From positions 3,906,001 to 3,970,000 of the forward strand of contig NZ_BLKZ01000001.1 in the NCBI RefSeq assembly GCF_010723575.1: a stretch of 64,000 bases of DNA, read 5' to 3'. Below, in pieces: positions 25,234 through 35,693 of this stretch. The translations under genes and the position numbers were made by a program. The stretch's first letter is position 1; the number at the start of each line of letters is the position of its first letter. Source of the stretch: Mycobacterium bourgelatii. GTDB lineage: Bacteria; Actinomycetota; Actinomycetes; Mycobacteriales; Mycobacteriaceae. Under the pieces are notes generated by a model. That model did no database searches, was not told the DNA's origin, and worked only from the letters and a program-made list of their open reading frames with translations.

Positions 25234-26319
25234 ATGAGAGTAATCGGCCTGATGTCAGGCACGTCGATGGACGGCCTCGACGCGGCTACAGCCGAGCTCG
25301 ACTGGGACGACGGCGCCATCACGATGACCCCGCTGCGCCACATCGAGCGCCCGTGGCCGGCTGAGGTCCGCGCACAACTGCACGCCTCGCTGGGCCCGAC
25401 GACGGCGGGCGAGCTATGCGAGCTCGACCAGCTGATCGGGCAGGCGTCAGCGAAGCTGGCCACCGAGCTGCTACCCGCCGACCTCGTCGTCAGCCACGGT
25501 CAGACGGTCCATCACTGGGTAGAGGACGACGAGGCGAAGGGCACATTGCAGCTCGGGCAGCCCGCATGGATCGTCGAGGCGACAGGGCTGCCGGTCATCT
25601 CCGACGTCCGCTCACGCGACATCGCTGCCGGCGGCCACGGCGCCCCGCTCGCCGGAATCCTCGACTACCTGTGGCTGCGAGGCGAGCACACCCGCGCGGC
25701 GCTCAACCTCGGCGGAATCGCGAACGTGACAATCGTGCGCCCCGGCTGTCCCCCACTCGCATTCGACACCGGCCCGGCCAACTGTCTACTCGACGAGGCG
25801 GCACGGCGAATCACCGGCCGCGCCTGCGATGCGGACGGCCGGGTCGCCGCCGCTGGCACCCCGGACGCGCAGCTCCTGCAAGATTTGCTCGCCGACCCGT
25901 ATTTCGCCCAGGCACCACCGAAATCGACTGGCCGCGAACACTTCCACCTCGGCGGCCTGCCGGATCTCTCGCCCGAGGACCTGCTGGCGACGCTGACGGA
26001 GCTGACCGCGATCACCGTCGCCGAGGCGCTCGCACCGTACGCGCCCGTCGAGGTCGTCGCGTCGGGAGGCGGCGTCCGCAACCCGACGCTGCTTGCCGCG
26101 CTCCAACGCCGGCTCCCCCTCGCCCTCAGCGACTCGCACGGCCTGCCCGCGCAAGCTAAGGAGGCCTATCTGATGGCGCTGGTCGGCTTCCTCAGCTGGC
26201 ACCAGGTTCCGCTACTCACCGGACCGCACGTGCTTGGACGCATCTCGCCCGGCAACTCGCCACTCTCGCTACCGTCTCCGGCGTCCCCGCCAACCGGCTT
26301 AATCATCCGCACCACGTAA
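25234..26319 (+). CDS. anmK: Anhydro-N-acetylmuramic acid kinase
   Basis: This 361-aa kinase converts 1,6-anhydro-MurNAc from peptidoglycan turnover into MurNAc-6-phosphate by ring opening and phosphorylation. Family signatures are IGLMSGTSMDGLDAAT at the N-terminus, VVSHGQTVHHW, LQLGQPAWIVEATGLPVISD, SRDIAAGGHGAPLAG, NLGGIANVT, AFDTGPANCLLDEA, and VVASGGGVRNPTLL near the end. Length and motif order are typical of AnmK. It has its own start (ATG) after the long spacer. No sugar-phosphate etherase gene is seen beside it. It acts in the cytosol. Confidence 0.93.
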   Translation: MRVIGLMSGTSMDGLDAATAELDWDDGAITMTPLRHIERPWPAEVRAQLHASLGPTTAGELCELDQLIGQASAKLATELLPADLVVSHGQTVHHWVEDDEAKGTLQLGQPAWIVEATGLPVISDVRSRDIAAGGHGAPLAGILDYLWLRGEHTRAALNLGGIANVTIVRPGCPPLAFDTGPANCLLDEAARRITGRACDADGRVAAAGTPDAQLLQDLLADPYFAQAPPKSTGREHFHLGGLPDLSPEDLLATLTELTAITVAEALAPYAPVEVVASGGGVRNPTLLAALQRRLPLALSDSHGLPAQAKEAYLMALVGFLSWHQVPLLTGPHVLGRISPGNSPLSLPSPASPPTGLIIRTT

Positions 26320-26390
26320 ACCCGCGGACGTTGCCGGACATACGCAACGCAGCCGACCCGTCACCGAAGCGCAACCCATCCCACCCAGAC

Positions 26391-27818
26391 TCACCCCGCA
26401 GCACGTCCTTTCACCCTCCGCTTCCTTCGACGCCGCCGACTGGCAGCGACCAACTGCGCCACCCCATCCTCAATCCCCCTCGCCAACACGTGAACATCAG
26501 GCGCCCCGTCATAGTCGCCGGTAATCCCGAACACGAAGTTGTCCGCATAACTGACCATCGCGATGCCGGTCCGTAGCTGCACCCCGATCGGAGGAATCGG
26601 CCAGATCTCGAGAACCCGTCGGCCCATCAGCTTCTGTTCTGCTCGCGGACCTGGAACGTTGGTCGCCAAAGCAACCACCGCCCGTTGCGGCAGACGCGTC
26701 AGCAAGCGAATAGTCCACGCGGAAACCACAAATGGTGCATGCTCTGCCGCCTCAAACAGTGCATTGCCGCCTTCGCGTTGGCCACTCCCCTTCGCCTGGA
26801 CGAGTCGGTCGTGCACCAACTGCAGCTGCTCTACCGGATCCTCCTCATCCACAGGCAGCAGCGGCAGCATCGCCGAAACCCGGTTGTCCGCGACGTTGAA
26901 GTGGTTGGTCCCTCGCACCGATACCGGAACCAGCGTGCGCAGCGAGTCGTGGCTGGGCTGTTCCCCGCGGGCCAGCAGCAACTGGCGGTAGCTGTTTGTA
27001 ATCGCCGCCAAAGCAACGTCATTGAGCGTCACATCGAATGCCCGAGCCACCTCCTGCAGGTCCGACAACCGGGCCCGGGCCACACTGAAGCGACGCATGG
27101 TCGTCAAGCTTCCGCTCAACGACGTTTCCGGTCCGGGACTCAGCACGCTGGCCGTCAACTCGGCCGCGCCCACGGCGGCGTGCTCGACGGCGACGGCCGC
27201 GCCGACCGCGGTCCGCACGATGCCGCTCACCCAGTTCAATGGGTTCAGACTCACCTTCGGCAGGCTCAGCCAACCCCGGTCCTGCTCCTTGGCGGCACGG
27301 ATCTCCGTGGCGAAGGTGTCGCCGCCACCGTCGTCGCTGAACCTGGCCATTATTTGCGTTGCCGCGATGCCGTCGGCGATGCAGTGATGCAGCTTGGTCA
27401 ACACCGCCCACCGGTCGTCGCTGAGGCCCTCGATCAGAAAGCAGTCCCACAACGGACGCTCGCGGTCGAGTCGGCGCTCCATCACGCTCGCGACCAGTTC
27501 GAAGAGTTCGGCGTCTCCTCCGGGGTGCGGCACCGCCAACCGATGCAGGTGGCGCGAGATGTCGAAATGCGGGTCGTCGACCCATTCGGGTGGACCGAGG
27601 TCGAACGCATGGGTCCGCAACATCTGCGTACAGCGCGGGATGTCTTGCGCCCGCCCAGCAAAGGATGCGACGAACTCGTCGAAGGTCGGCGCGGGTCCTT
27701 CCATGATCGACACCCCGCCGATCGCCATGCTCACGTGCGGATCGGAATCCTCAACCTCGAGGAAGGTGGCGTCCAGTGCCGACAAGCGCTCCATCTCCTC
27801 ACTATCGGCCGACTGCAT
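26391..27818 (-). CDS. WS/DGAT-family O-acyltransferase (Tgs-like)
   Basis: This 475-aa wax-ester synthase/diacylglycerol acyltransferase uses acyl-CoA to make triacylglycerol or wax esters, storage lipids abundant in mycobacteria. The catalytic motif HHCIADG (in LTKLHHCIADGIAAT) lies near residue 145, preceded by PLWDCFLIEGL. The C-terminal DUF1298 part holds NVPGPRAEQKLMGRRVLEIW and GVQLRTGIAMVSYAD, followed by an Arg/Lys-rich end. ATG 27818 is used; the ATG eight codons later (MERLSALDATFLEVED) fits the usual family start as well. Convergent with anmK. Confidence 0.92.
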   Translation of the reverse strand: MQSADSEEMERLSALDATFLEVEDSDPHVSMAIGGVSIMEGPAPTFDEFVASFAGRAQDIPRCTQMLRTHAFDLGPPEWVDDPHFDISRHLHRLAVPHPGGDAELFELVASVMERRLDRERPLWDCFLIEGLSDDRWAVLTKLHHCIADGIAATQIMARFSDDGGGDTFATEIRAAKEQDRGWLSLPKVSLNPLNWVSGIVRTAVGAAVAVEHAAVGAAELTASVLSPGPETSLSGSLTTMRRFSVARARLSDLQEVARAFDVTLNDVALAAITNSYRQLLLARGEQPSHDSLRTLVPVSVRGTNHFNVADNRVSAMLPLLPVDEEDPVEQLQLVHDRLVQAKGSGQREGGNALFEAAEHAPFVVSAWTIRLLTRLPQRAVVALATNVPGPRAEQKLMGRRVLEIWPIPPIGVQLRTGIAMVSYADNFVFGITGDYDGAPDVHVLARGIEDGVAQLVAASRRRRRKRRVKGRAAG

Positions 27819-27915
27819 ACGTCACGGTCAGGGCCGGAAGTCCCATCTTGATGGGCCGAATGCACTCGCAACACCGTCCACGGCAAGCGGCCCCCCGGGG
27901 CGAAGCACCGAAACC

Positions 27916-29118
27916 TCAAGCCATTCCCGCCAACTCCCGCGACACCGCATCGAACGCCTTCACCGCGTCCAACAACCCCGGCTCCTGCGAGCTCGGTTGT
28001 GACGACAACTTCGCGGCGACGACCTCCGCGGCGCGGTTGATGTAGATCAGCTGACCGCACATGCCCACACACAACACGACGTTGTTGCCCGGGTACGGGA
28101 ACCACATCTGGTTGCGGTACATCCCACCGGGCATCCCGGTGTCGTCGGGACTGGCGGCGAACGCCTGACGGGAGTCGGGACCGCCGTCGAGGGTGTCGGC
28201 GATCCACGCCGGCGGCACCACCGGCTGGTCGGTCAACGAGACACCGTCACGCAGGAACAGCGACCCGAACCGGATCATGTCGGTAAGGCAAGCGCTGATG
28301 CCACCGTCGAAAATCCCGGTGCCGCCCGCAGCGTCCAACATGATCGTCGCGTCGCAAACGGTCCCAATCCGGCTCCACAACAGTTCCGACATCAGCTCCG
28401 GCATCGACTGCCCGCCGGCCACCTCGCAGATCCAGCCGAGCACATCCGTTTCACACGAACGGTATTCGAACGCACCACCATGGGAACGGCTCTGCCGCAA
28501 CGTCAGCAGGTAGTCGCGCAGCGTGGCGGGCAGGTCCGGACGGCGCCGAACCGCCCACCCGATCACCTGCTCCCGCACGTGTATCTCCGCGGCTGGATCA
28601 GCGTAATTCTCCGAGAACGCGATACCCGACCTCATGTCCAGCAGATGGCGCACCGTCGCACCCGCATACCCACACTGCGCCAGGGCAGGAACAATGGCTG
28701 TGACCGTCGCGTCAACGTCAAGCGCCCCGGCCCCGTGCAGCGCGCCCACGACGGCGGCCACCAGCGACTTGCTCACCGAAAACAATAAGTGCCGCGTCCG
28801 ATCGTCGAACCCGTCCAGATATTCCTCCGCCACCAGAGACCCACGAAACGCGACGGCCCACCCGTCGGTAGCGGTGTCGGCCATCACCGCGCCGACGGTT
28901 GTGGCCACCCCGTCACCAACGGTCACCGGCATATCTGCAACAGCAGCACCGGCAGCGGGCAACACCGCAACCGGTCCGTCCCCGCGCGGAATGACCGCCG
29001 TCGGCATGAAGTCCTCGACGTGCCGAAACGCCCACCGCGCATACGGCTCCGACAGCCAGTTACCCAACGAAAACCCGGCCGGAACGCCACCACCCGAAAC
29101 GCCGACGCCCCCGCTCAC
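27916..29118 (-). CDS. Beta-lactamase-family serine hydrolase
   Basis: This ~400-aa protein of the class C beta-lactamase/esterase family has the SxxK nucleophile motif in LLFSVSKSLVAAVVG and a Tyr-containing second motif near FEYRSCETDVLGW. Typical esterase or peptidase relatives hydrolyse small esters or amides; the substrate is unknown. I chose the GTG at 29118 because it overlaps the upstream stop (GTGA); the open frame reaches 29211. It is translationally coupled to the ATP-grasp gene, suggesting a shared pathway. No signal peptide is evident, so it is probably cytosolic. Confidence 0.85.
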   Translation of the reverse strand: MSGGVGVSGGGVPAGFSLGNWLSEPYARWAFRHVEDFMPTAVIPRGDGPVAVLPAAGAAVADMPVTVGDGVATTVGAVMADTATDGWAVAFRGSLVAEEYLDGFDDRTRHLLFSVSKSLVAAVVGALHGAGALDVDATVTAIVPALAQCGYAGATVRHLLDMRSGIAFSENYADPAAEIHVREQVIGWAVRRRPDLPATLRDYLLTLRQSRSHGGAFEYRSCETDVLGWICEVAGGQSMPELMSELLWSRIGTVCDATIMLDAAGGTGIFDGGISACLTDMIRFGSLFLRDGVSLTDQPVVPPAWIADTLDGGPDSRQAFAASPDDTGMPGGMYRNQMWFPYPGNNVVLCVGMCGQLIYINRAAEVVAAKLSSQPSSQEPGLLDAVKAFDAVSRELAGMA

Positions 29119-30605
29119 GCCCGTGCGACGAGCCGAGACACGATTGGCGCCGCCGGCACCAGCGGCGTCGACACGAACTTCGCCTTCATCCCGTTGACCC
29201 ACCGACGGCACCGCTCGGTCAGCTGATAGTCCTCGGTCTGCAAGTGCCCCCGCGTGACGAGGACCCCGAGTTGTGCTCCCTGCGAACGCAAGTCACCCGG
29301 CGCCGCGACCCGCATGTAGAACGCCTCGGATCCGTCCAGCAGCGTGGCCCAGTCATTGGCGGACCGCATGAAGGAGACCCGGCCTTCGTCGTTGATGCGC
29401 CACACCCCGGTACGCGGCGTCGAGGTGAACAGCTCAATATCCGGTGACGTCTCGGAAAGAATCACCTGGCCCCAGACCTCGTTCTCGCCGTAACCCCGCT
29501 CCCAGCGCTCGTTGATCTCCTCGATGTCGAGCTCGTACTCCACGTCCATGTACTCGAGCAGGTGGAAGAGGAACAGCGGCATGTCCGCGTAAGCCTCGGT
29601 GGTCAGGTTCGTCATCGGGCTGGCACCACTCAGCCGCGGGTTCACCTCGCCGAGGTAGAGCTCCCCGGAATCGAGGTCATGCAGCAGGTCCACCTCGAAG
29701 TAGCCGCGATACCCCTCGCGGCTCAGGACGCCACCCAGCTTGCGCACCATCTCCCGTGCGGCATGCGTCTGATCCGGCGGCAGCACCTCGCGCCAAACGT
29801 CGTTGCCGCACCAGGCGCCCCGATACGGCGTCACCTCCGGGTATCCGACCAGACTCGTCATCGCGGGGCCGATCACGGTGCCGTGCCGGGTCACCACGCC
29901 CTCGATACAGACCTCGACATTGCGTATCCGCTTCATGACCTTGATCTCTTGCTGACAGGTCAGATCAGCGGCGTGCTCGTCCCAGTCGCGCTGACCGCGG
30001 ATGAAGAACGTCCCGCTGCCCGCGTTGCCGTACGCGATCGAGATGACCAGGTCGTCCCCCAGCCCCGCGCTCTGGGCGAGCGCCAGCAGTTCGTCGTAAG
30101 AGCCGACGCGACCGATCGTGTGCGGCACGCTCGGCACACCCGCCTCGTTGGCCAGGCGCGTCATGATGATCTTGGAACCGAGGCGTTCCCGCAGCTCGCA
30201 GGGCGGGTGTATGACCTCGAGACCCGCCTGCCGCGCCAGTGCCTGTGTTTCCTCCTCCAGGAACACGAAGCAGGCCTTGCCGCCGGGACCTTTGCTCGCA
30301 ATGAACTCAAGCGTCTCCGGATCGGACAGCAGGTGGTTGCAGACATCCCCCATGCAGTCGAAATCCCTGCGGTCGCGCCGACGGGGCACGAACACCCGCG
30401 AATGCAAGCCCTCGAAAGAGTCAAAGTACGTGAGGTAGAAGAAGTTTCGTATCCAACGGTCGATACCCAGCAGGTTGAACGGCGTCGGCGAGATGAAGAA
30501 CACCGGCACGGTGTTGTTGTGAAAGAACGCGCGCACATCCGAAAGGCCGCGCAGCACGCGGCGTGGCTCGGCCGAGGGTCCGACGGCAGTCACGATGCCA
30601 CCCAC
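29115..30605 (-). CDS. ATP-grasp protein (biotin-carboxylase-like ligase)
   Basis: This 496-aa protein contains an ATP-grasp fold, which joins a carboxylate to an amine or similar nucleophile through an acyl-phosphate. Visible parts are LGSKIIMTRLANEAGVPSVP (entry to the ATP-grasp), VISIAYGNAGSGTFFI (the Gly-rich lid), EVCIEGVVTRHGTVIGP, and YFEVDLLHDLDSGELYLGEV with NPRLSGASP, the metal-binding Glu and Asn. It lacks biotin-carboxylase domain completeness and no carrier protein is nearby. It forms an operon with the serine hydrolase and is divergent from the SNF2 helicase gene. The substrate is unknown. Confidence 0.82.
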   Translation of the reverse strand: MGGIVTAVGPSAEPRRVLRGLSDVRAFFHNNTVPVFFISPTPFNLLGIDRWIRNFFYLTYFDSFEGLHSRVFVPRRRDRRDFDCMGDVCNHLLSDPETLEFIASKGPGGKACFVFLEEETQALARQAGLEVIHPPCELRERLGSKIIMTRLANEAGVPSVPHTIGRVGSYDELLALAQSAGLGDDLVISIAYGNAGSGTFFIRGQRDWDEHAADLTCQQEIKVMKRIRNVEVCIEGVVTRHGTVIGPAMTSLVGYPEVTPYRGAWCGNDVWREVLPPDQTHAAREMVRKLGGVLSREGYRGYFEVDLLHDLDSGELYLGEVNPRLSGASPMTNLTTEAYADMPLFLFHLLEYMDVEYELDIEEINERWERGYGENEVWGQVILSETSPDIELFTSTPRTGVWRINDEGRVSFMRSANDWATLLDGSEAFYMRVAAPGDLRSQGAQLGVLVTRGHLQTEDYQLTERCRRWVNGMKAKFVSTPLVPAAPIVSRLVARA

Positions 30606-30818
30606 TTTGCTGACGTCGACGCCTCAGCCCGGCGCGGGCTCGGCGGTTTGGACAGGGACGCTTCGGTCCGCTCGATGGCGGTGAGATCGCATACCTCCAT
30701 GGCACTAGTTTCACCCGGCCACGCTCCTGCCGCAGGGGTATGCCCAGATCTCGCGGCGCCCGCCGACGGCTCAACGCGGTGCAGCCGACTTGTCATACCC
30801 CCTCGTTACCGTACGATC

Positions 30819-33800
30819 ATGCAGCCCCAGGACTTTCCGTCGATAAACCTCGGCAGCGCATTGACCAGGCTCGGTGAGGCGACCTATCACCGTGGCCTGG
30901 CCTACGCGCGCGACGGCCGGGTGCTGAATTGTCTCTGGGACGCGCAGCGGCAGACTCTGGCCGGTTCAGTCTGGGGCAGCCAGGGCCGGGCCTACGCCAC
31001 CACGGTGCATCTTTCGCCCGACGGCACCGGCAGCTGGAAAGTCGCTTTCGGTTTTTGCAGCTGCCCGGTGCACCTCGACTGCAAGCATGTCGCGGCCATT
31101 GCCATAGCCATCGCCGATGCCACGACAACAAGCGCACAACGCGCGCAAAACCCGACGGCGTGGCGGCACTCCCTGGATGCCCTGCTGCCGGCGACTCCTC
31201 CTCAGGGGCGCACCGGGACGCCACTGGCGATCGAGCTGAACCTTGCGACGAACGGGTCGTTGCCCTTGCTGGTGGCACGGCTCATGCGGCCCGCGAAGCG
31301 GGGCGGTTGGGTCGCCGACCATCTGCGTTGGGACAAGGTGCGGACGTTAGGTCGGGACGGTTATCTCGACGCTCACGTCCAGGTGTTGCGTGAGTTTTAC
31401 GTGACGTATCGGGCGTCGATTTCGAACCCTTATGGCGTTTACCACTATTCGTACGGTCAGGAGGACGACGGCAGGATCATCTCGCTGTTGCGGTTCGGAT
31501 CCCCGCAACTGTGGCCGCTGCTGGAAGGGGCGCGCGAAGCGGGGGTGAAACTCATCCAGGCAGGGACGCACCGCGAGGTTCGACCGCCCTCCGACGCCGA
31601 GTTGTGTTTAGACGTCACGGCCGACGAGTCCGGTGATCTTGCGATTGAGCCGATGCTGCGGGTGAACGGCACCACGGTGCGGCCACTGGCATTTATCGGG
31701 TCGCCGGGACACGGTGTGGTCTACGACGACGCCGGGACGCGGCTGGCCCGGTTGGACAAACCGGCACCGGAGGCGTTGCAGCGCATGGCACTAGGCGACG
31801 CGCCGGTGGTCATACCCGCATCCGAGGCGGCGCGCTTCGCGGCGGAGTACTACCCGAGGTTGCGCCACACCGCCACCATCACGTCCTCGGACGATTCATT
31901 CACGCCCCCCGAGATCGTCGGGCCGACGCTGGTGCTGCGCGCCGACTATCAGGACGGTCACGAACTCGAGGTGAGCTGGGAGTGGGCGTACCGACTGGGC
32001 GACAGAGACTTTCGCACACCGATCGGCTCGCCGGACCATGTCGGCTACCGCGACCCGGAAGCTGAGACGGCGCTCGCCTCGACTCTCGAAGCGCCGTTGG
32101 AGCAAGTGCGGCTGCGCGGCGCGAACGGCAGGCTCGTTCCCCGGGTCCGGCTCTCCGGCTTGGACACCATGCGGTTCGCCACCGAAATTCAGCCGCTGCT
32201 CGCCGAGCTCCCCGAGGTAGACCTTGAGGTAACCGGCGACGCAGCTGACTACCGGGAAGCCACCCTTGCCGTTGCGGTCACAACGGATACGGTGCCCGGT
32301 CAGACTGACTGGTTCGACCTCGGTGTCACGATCAGCATTGAGGGAAAGCAGATTCCGTTTGTCAGCGTGTTCACCGCGCTGGCTTCCGGACAGTCCCATC
32401 TACTGCTGCCCGACGGCGCCTACTTCTCGCTCGACAAACCGGAGCTGGTCAAGCTGCGCGAGCTCATCACCGAGGCCGGCTCCCTCACCGACGCCGAGGA
32501 CGGGCCACCCCGGATAAGCCGCTTCCAGGTCGGGCTTTTCGACGAACTGGCCGAACTCGGAGTCGTCACGCGCCAGGCCGACGAGTGGCGCCGTCAGGCG
32601 GACGGACTTCGCGCCCTGAACGGCGTGGCGCCGGCGGCAGTGCCCAGCGACCTGCGCGTTGACCTGAGGCCATATCAGTCCGAAGGATTCTCGTGGCTGA
32701 CGACCCTGTATGCGCACGGGCTCGGCGGGATCCTCGCCGACGACATGGGACTGGGTAAGACCATCCAGTCGCTGGCGTTGATCTGCCATGTCCGGCAACA
32801 GAATCCGGGCATGGCGCCGTTTCTTGTGGTGGCGCCGGCCAGCGTGGTGGCCAACTGGGCCACCGAGGCCGCACGGTTCGCACCCGAGCTGAACGTTGTG
32901 CCCATCACCGACACGCTGCGCCGCGCCCGCACCGACCTCGACGAGCTGACGACCGGCGCCCACATCGTGGTCACCTCGTACACGCTGTTCAGGCTCGACT
33001 TCGAGGCTCACGCCAACCGAACCTGGTCCGGGCTGATCCTGGACGAGGCACAGTTCGTGAAGAACCACCGCGCCAAGACCTACCAGTGCGCCCGCAAGCT
33101 CGCCACGCCGTTCAAGCTGGCGATAACCGGCACCCCAATGGAGAACAACCTGATGGAGTTCTGGGCGCTGCTGTCCATCACCGCCCCCGGGCTGTTCCCC
33201 AGCCCGACCAAGTTCAACGATTTCTTCGCCAAGCCCATCGAAAAAAACCGCGACGCTGAGCTTTTGGCTCTGTTTCACCGGCGCATCAAGCCGTTGGTCA
33301 AACGCCGCACCAAGGAGCACGTCGCCGCCGAACTGCCCGCCAAGCAAGAGCAGGTCCTCGAAATAGACCTGCCGTCGCGGCACCGTGCCCTCTACGACAA
33401 GCGGCTACAACGCGAGCGGCAGAAGGTGCTCGGGCTGCTCAATGACATGCAGCGCAACCGCGTGACGATCCTGCGATCCCTCACCGTGCTACGACAAATG
33501 GCACTGCATCCCGGTTTGGTCGATCCCGAATATGACCAGATGGCCAGCGCGAAGATCGACGCACTGGCCGAGCACCTGCGTGACGTCGTCGCCGGCGGTC
33601 ACCGGGCGCTGGTGTTCAGCCAGTTCACCCGCTTCCTCGGCCGAGTTCGCGATCGCCTCGACAGCGAGGGCATCGATTACTGCTATCTCGACGGGCAGAC
33701 CCGCAACCGCGCCAGCGTGATACAGCGGTTCAAGGACGGAGACGCCCCGGTATTTCTGATCAGCCTCAAGGCCGGCGGGTTCGGGTTGAACCTCACCGAG

Positions 33801-34049
33801 GCCGACTACTGCTTCTTGCTCGACCCGTGGTGGAATCCGGCGACCGAGGCGCAGGCCATCGACCGCACCCACCGGATCGGCCAAACCCGCAACGTCATGG
33901 TCTACCGACTGATCGCCCGCGACACCATCGAGGACAAAGTACTCGCCCTCAACGCCCGCAAAGCCAAGCTGTTCGCCAGCGTCGTCGACGACGGCAACGC
34001 ATTCGGCTCCAACCTGACCGCCGACGACATCCGCGGACTGGTCGCCTGA
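30819..34049 (+). CDS. SWIM-domain SNF2 helicase (HelZ-like)
   Basis: This 1076-aa SNF2/HepA-type ATPase moves on or remodels nucleic acid. An N-terminal SWIM zinc motif (FCSCPVHLDCKHVAAI, pattern CxC...CxH) lies near residue 75. The motor begins after RPYQSEGFSWL with Walker A LADDMGLGKTIQSLAL near 645, DEAQ box GLILDEAQFVKNHRAK, AITGTPMENNL, then LISLKAGGFGLNLTEADY and IDRTHRIGQTRNV near the end. I used ATG 30819 because family-like sequence starts there; the frame is open back to 29562 only as antisense to the ATP-grasp gene. It resembles M. tuberculosis HelZ. It lies outside the defence island and appears to be core genome. Confidence 0.9.
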   Translation: MQPQDFPSINLGSALTRLGEATYHRGLAYARDGRVLNCLWDAQRQTLAGSVWGSQGRAYATTVHLSPDGTGSWKVAFGFCSCPVHLDCKHVAAIAIAIADATTTSAQRAQNPTAWRHSLDALLPATPPQGRTGTPLAIELNLATNGSLPLLVARLMRPAKRGGWVADHLRWDKVRTLGRDGYLDAHVQVLREFYVTYRASISNPYGVYHYSYGQEDDGRIISLLRFGSPQLWPLLEGAREAGVKLIQAGTHREVRPPSDAELCLDVTADESGDLAIEPMLRVNGTTVRPLAFIGSPGHGVVYDDAGTRLARLDKPAPEALQRMALGDAPVVIPASEAARFAAEYYPRLRHTATITSSDDSFTPPEIVGPTLVLRADYQDGHELEVSWEWAYRLGDRDFRTPIGSPDHVGYRDPEAETALASTLEAPLEQVRLRGANGRLVPRVRLSGLDTMRFATEIQPLLAELPEVDLEVTGDAADYREATLAVAVTTDTVPGQTDWFDLGVTISIEGKQIPFVSVFTALASGQSHLLLPDGAYFSLDKPELVKLRELITEAGSLTDAEDGPPRISRFQVGLFDELAELGVVTRQADEWRRQADGLRALNGVAPAAVPSDLRVDLRPYQSEGFSWLTTLYAHGLGGILADDMGLGKTIQSLALICHVRQQNPGMAPFLVVAPASVVANWATEAARFAPELNVVPITDTLRRARTDLDELTTGAHIVVTSYTLFRLDFEAHANRTWSGLILDEAQFVKNHRAKTYQCARKLATPFKLAITGTPMENNLMEFWALLSITAPGLFPSPTKFNDFFAKPIEKNRDAELLALFHRRIKPLVKRRTKEHVAAELPAKQEQVLEIDLPSRHRALYDKRLQRERQKVLGLLNDMQRNRVTILRSLTVLRQMALHPGLVDPEYDQMASAKIDALAEHLRDVVAGGHRALVFSQFTRFLGRVRDRLDSEGIDYCYLDGQTRNRASVIQRFKDGDAPVFLISLKAGGFGLNLTEADYCFLLDPWWNPATEAQAIDRTHRIGQTRNVMVYRLIARDTIEDKVLALNARKAKLFASVVDDGNAFGSNLTADDIRGLVA

Positions 34050-34320
34050 GGTGGACTTGCGTCACCGCCCAGGGGCTTTGTCGCTGAAAAGTCGCTCCAA
34101 GCCGGGCATCTCGCAGGGTGCTCCCCAGCCGTGACTGCTGTGGCGCGTGTGACGACACCCGCCAGACGTCGCCCGCCTAGCACGCCGAACGTGCGGCGTA
34201 TGGCCCAAAACGGTTGGGAATAGGTACATTTCCCTCACCTTCGACGGGCCTTCCCGCCCAACCCACACCCCGGTAGAGTTCAAACGTGGACTGCCCGTCG
34301 CTAAACGTAAACCCGTCGCC

Positions 34321-35547
34321 ATGACAGCCGAATTGAAAACACGCTGCTGCATCGCCGGTGGCGGGCCTGCGGGCATGATGCTCGGCTACCTACTGGCCCG
34401 TGCCGGGATCGATGTCATCGTGCTGGAAAAGCACGGTGACTTCCTACGGGATTTCCGTGGTGACACCATCCATCCGTCCACCCTCGAGGTGATGAACGAA
34501 CTCGGACTCTACGAGGGGCTACTCCAACGACCGCATCACCCGACACCAACGATCAGCGCCAATTTCGGTGATTTCAAAGTAACAATGGCCGATTTCCGCC
34601 ACCTGCCGGTGCGCGGAAGGTTCATCGCCATGATGCCGCAATGGGACTTTCTAAATTTCATCGCCGACGAGGCACAACATTATTCGACCTTCCGGCTCAT
34701 GCTGACGGCGGAGGTCAACAACCTGATCGAGGAAGACGGCCGCATCGCCGGCGTCATCGTCGACACCCCCACTGGGGAGACGAAGATCTTCAGCGACCTC
34801 GTAATCGGCTGTGACGGCAGATCCTCCACCGTCCGCGCAAAAGCAGGCCTGGACATCGTGAACCTTGGTGCGCCGATGGACGTTCTCTGGTTCCGTATCC
34901 CGCGCATACCAAGCGATCCGGACGAATCGATGGGGAGCTTCGGCCAGGGCGTCATCATGGTGATGATCAACCGCGGCGACTACTGGCAATGCGGCTACGT
35001 CATCGCCAAGGACTCCCTGGAACAGGCGCGCATGCACGGAATTGACTTCTTTCGCAGCCAGATAGCGAAGCTGGCACCGTTCCTCGCAGATCGCGCGGAC
35101 GAGCTTGCCGACTTAGACGATCTGGCGTTGTTAACCGTCAAGGTCGACCGCCTCAAGAAATGGCATCGACCCGGCTTGCTTTGCATCGGCGATGCCGCCC
35201 ACGCCATGTCGCCCATCGGCGGAGTGGGTATCAACCTTGCGATCCAGGACGCAGTGGCCGCGGCCAATCTCCTGATCCCGCCGTTGCGTCGCGGCCAGGT
35301 AACCGCCGCCGACCTGCATCGCGTCCAGAAGCGGCGTGAACTGCCCACCCGCGTCACCCAAGCGGCGCAGGTCTTCATCCAAAAGAACGTCATCACCGCC
35401 GTGTTGAGTGGTCCAGCACAGCTCAGGCCGCCGCGGGCGGTGCAGCTGGTTGCCCGCTGGCCCCGGCTCGCGCGCATCCCCGCCCGCATGGTCGGCATGG
35501 GTGTGCGGCCAGAGCATCCCGACCTGACCCTGATCGATGCATCATGA
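34321..35547 (+). CDS. FAD-dependent aromatic-ring monooxygenase-like oxidoreductase
   Basis: This 408-aa flavoprotein of the p-hydroxybenzoate hydroxylase group would use NAD(P)H and oxygen to hydroxylate an aromatic or related substrate. The FAD-binding Rossmann motif CCIAGGGPAGMMLGYLLA is at the N-terminus with VLEKH closing the fold, the DG motif is LVIGCDGRSSTVRAKAG, and the second FAD motif is LLCIGDAAHAMSPIGGVGI near residue 290. Its end is rich in Arg/Pro. The 271 bp before it hold no gene and may carry the promoter. The following flavoenzyme is on the same strand 146 bp downstream. Confidence 0.88.
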   Translation: MTAELKTRCCIAGGGPAGMMLGYLLARAGIDVIVLEKHGDFLRDFRGDTIHPSTLEVMNELGLYEGLLQRPHHPTPTISANFGDFKVTMADFRHLPVRGRFIAMMPQWDFLNFIADEAQHYSTFRLMLTAEVNNLIEEDGRIAGVIVDTPTGETKIFSDLVIGCDGRSSTVRAKAGLDIVNLGAPMDVLWFRIPRIPSDPDESMGSFGQGVIMVMINRGDYWQCGYVIAKDSLEQARMHGIDFFRSQIAKLAPFLADRADELADLDDLALLTVKVDRLKKWHRPGLLCIGDAAHAMSPIGGVGINLAIQDAVAAANLLIPPLRRGQVTAADLHRVQKRRELPTRVTQAAQVFIQKNVITAVLSGPAQLRPPRAVQLVARWPRLARIPARMVGMGVRPEHPDLTLIDAS

Positions 35548-35693
35548 CCGCGTCGAAACGTCCCGGTCACCTACACGCCGGCGGCGCCTTGCACACGAGA
35601 CCAGGAGTCCAGAGACCCTTACCGACCCCCGACGGCCAGCTATAAAGTGAATCGCTGCCCACTAGCCAAAAGGGGTAGGAAAGGGGACGTCCG

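Noticed and set aside
29562..30818. Upstream extension of the SNF2 helicase frame (the frame is open for 419 more codons)
   Set aside because: It is antisense to the ATP-grasp gene and has no family similarity; the conserved start and SWIM motif follow ATG 30819.
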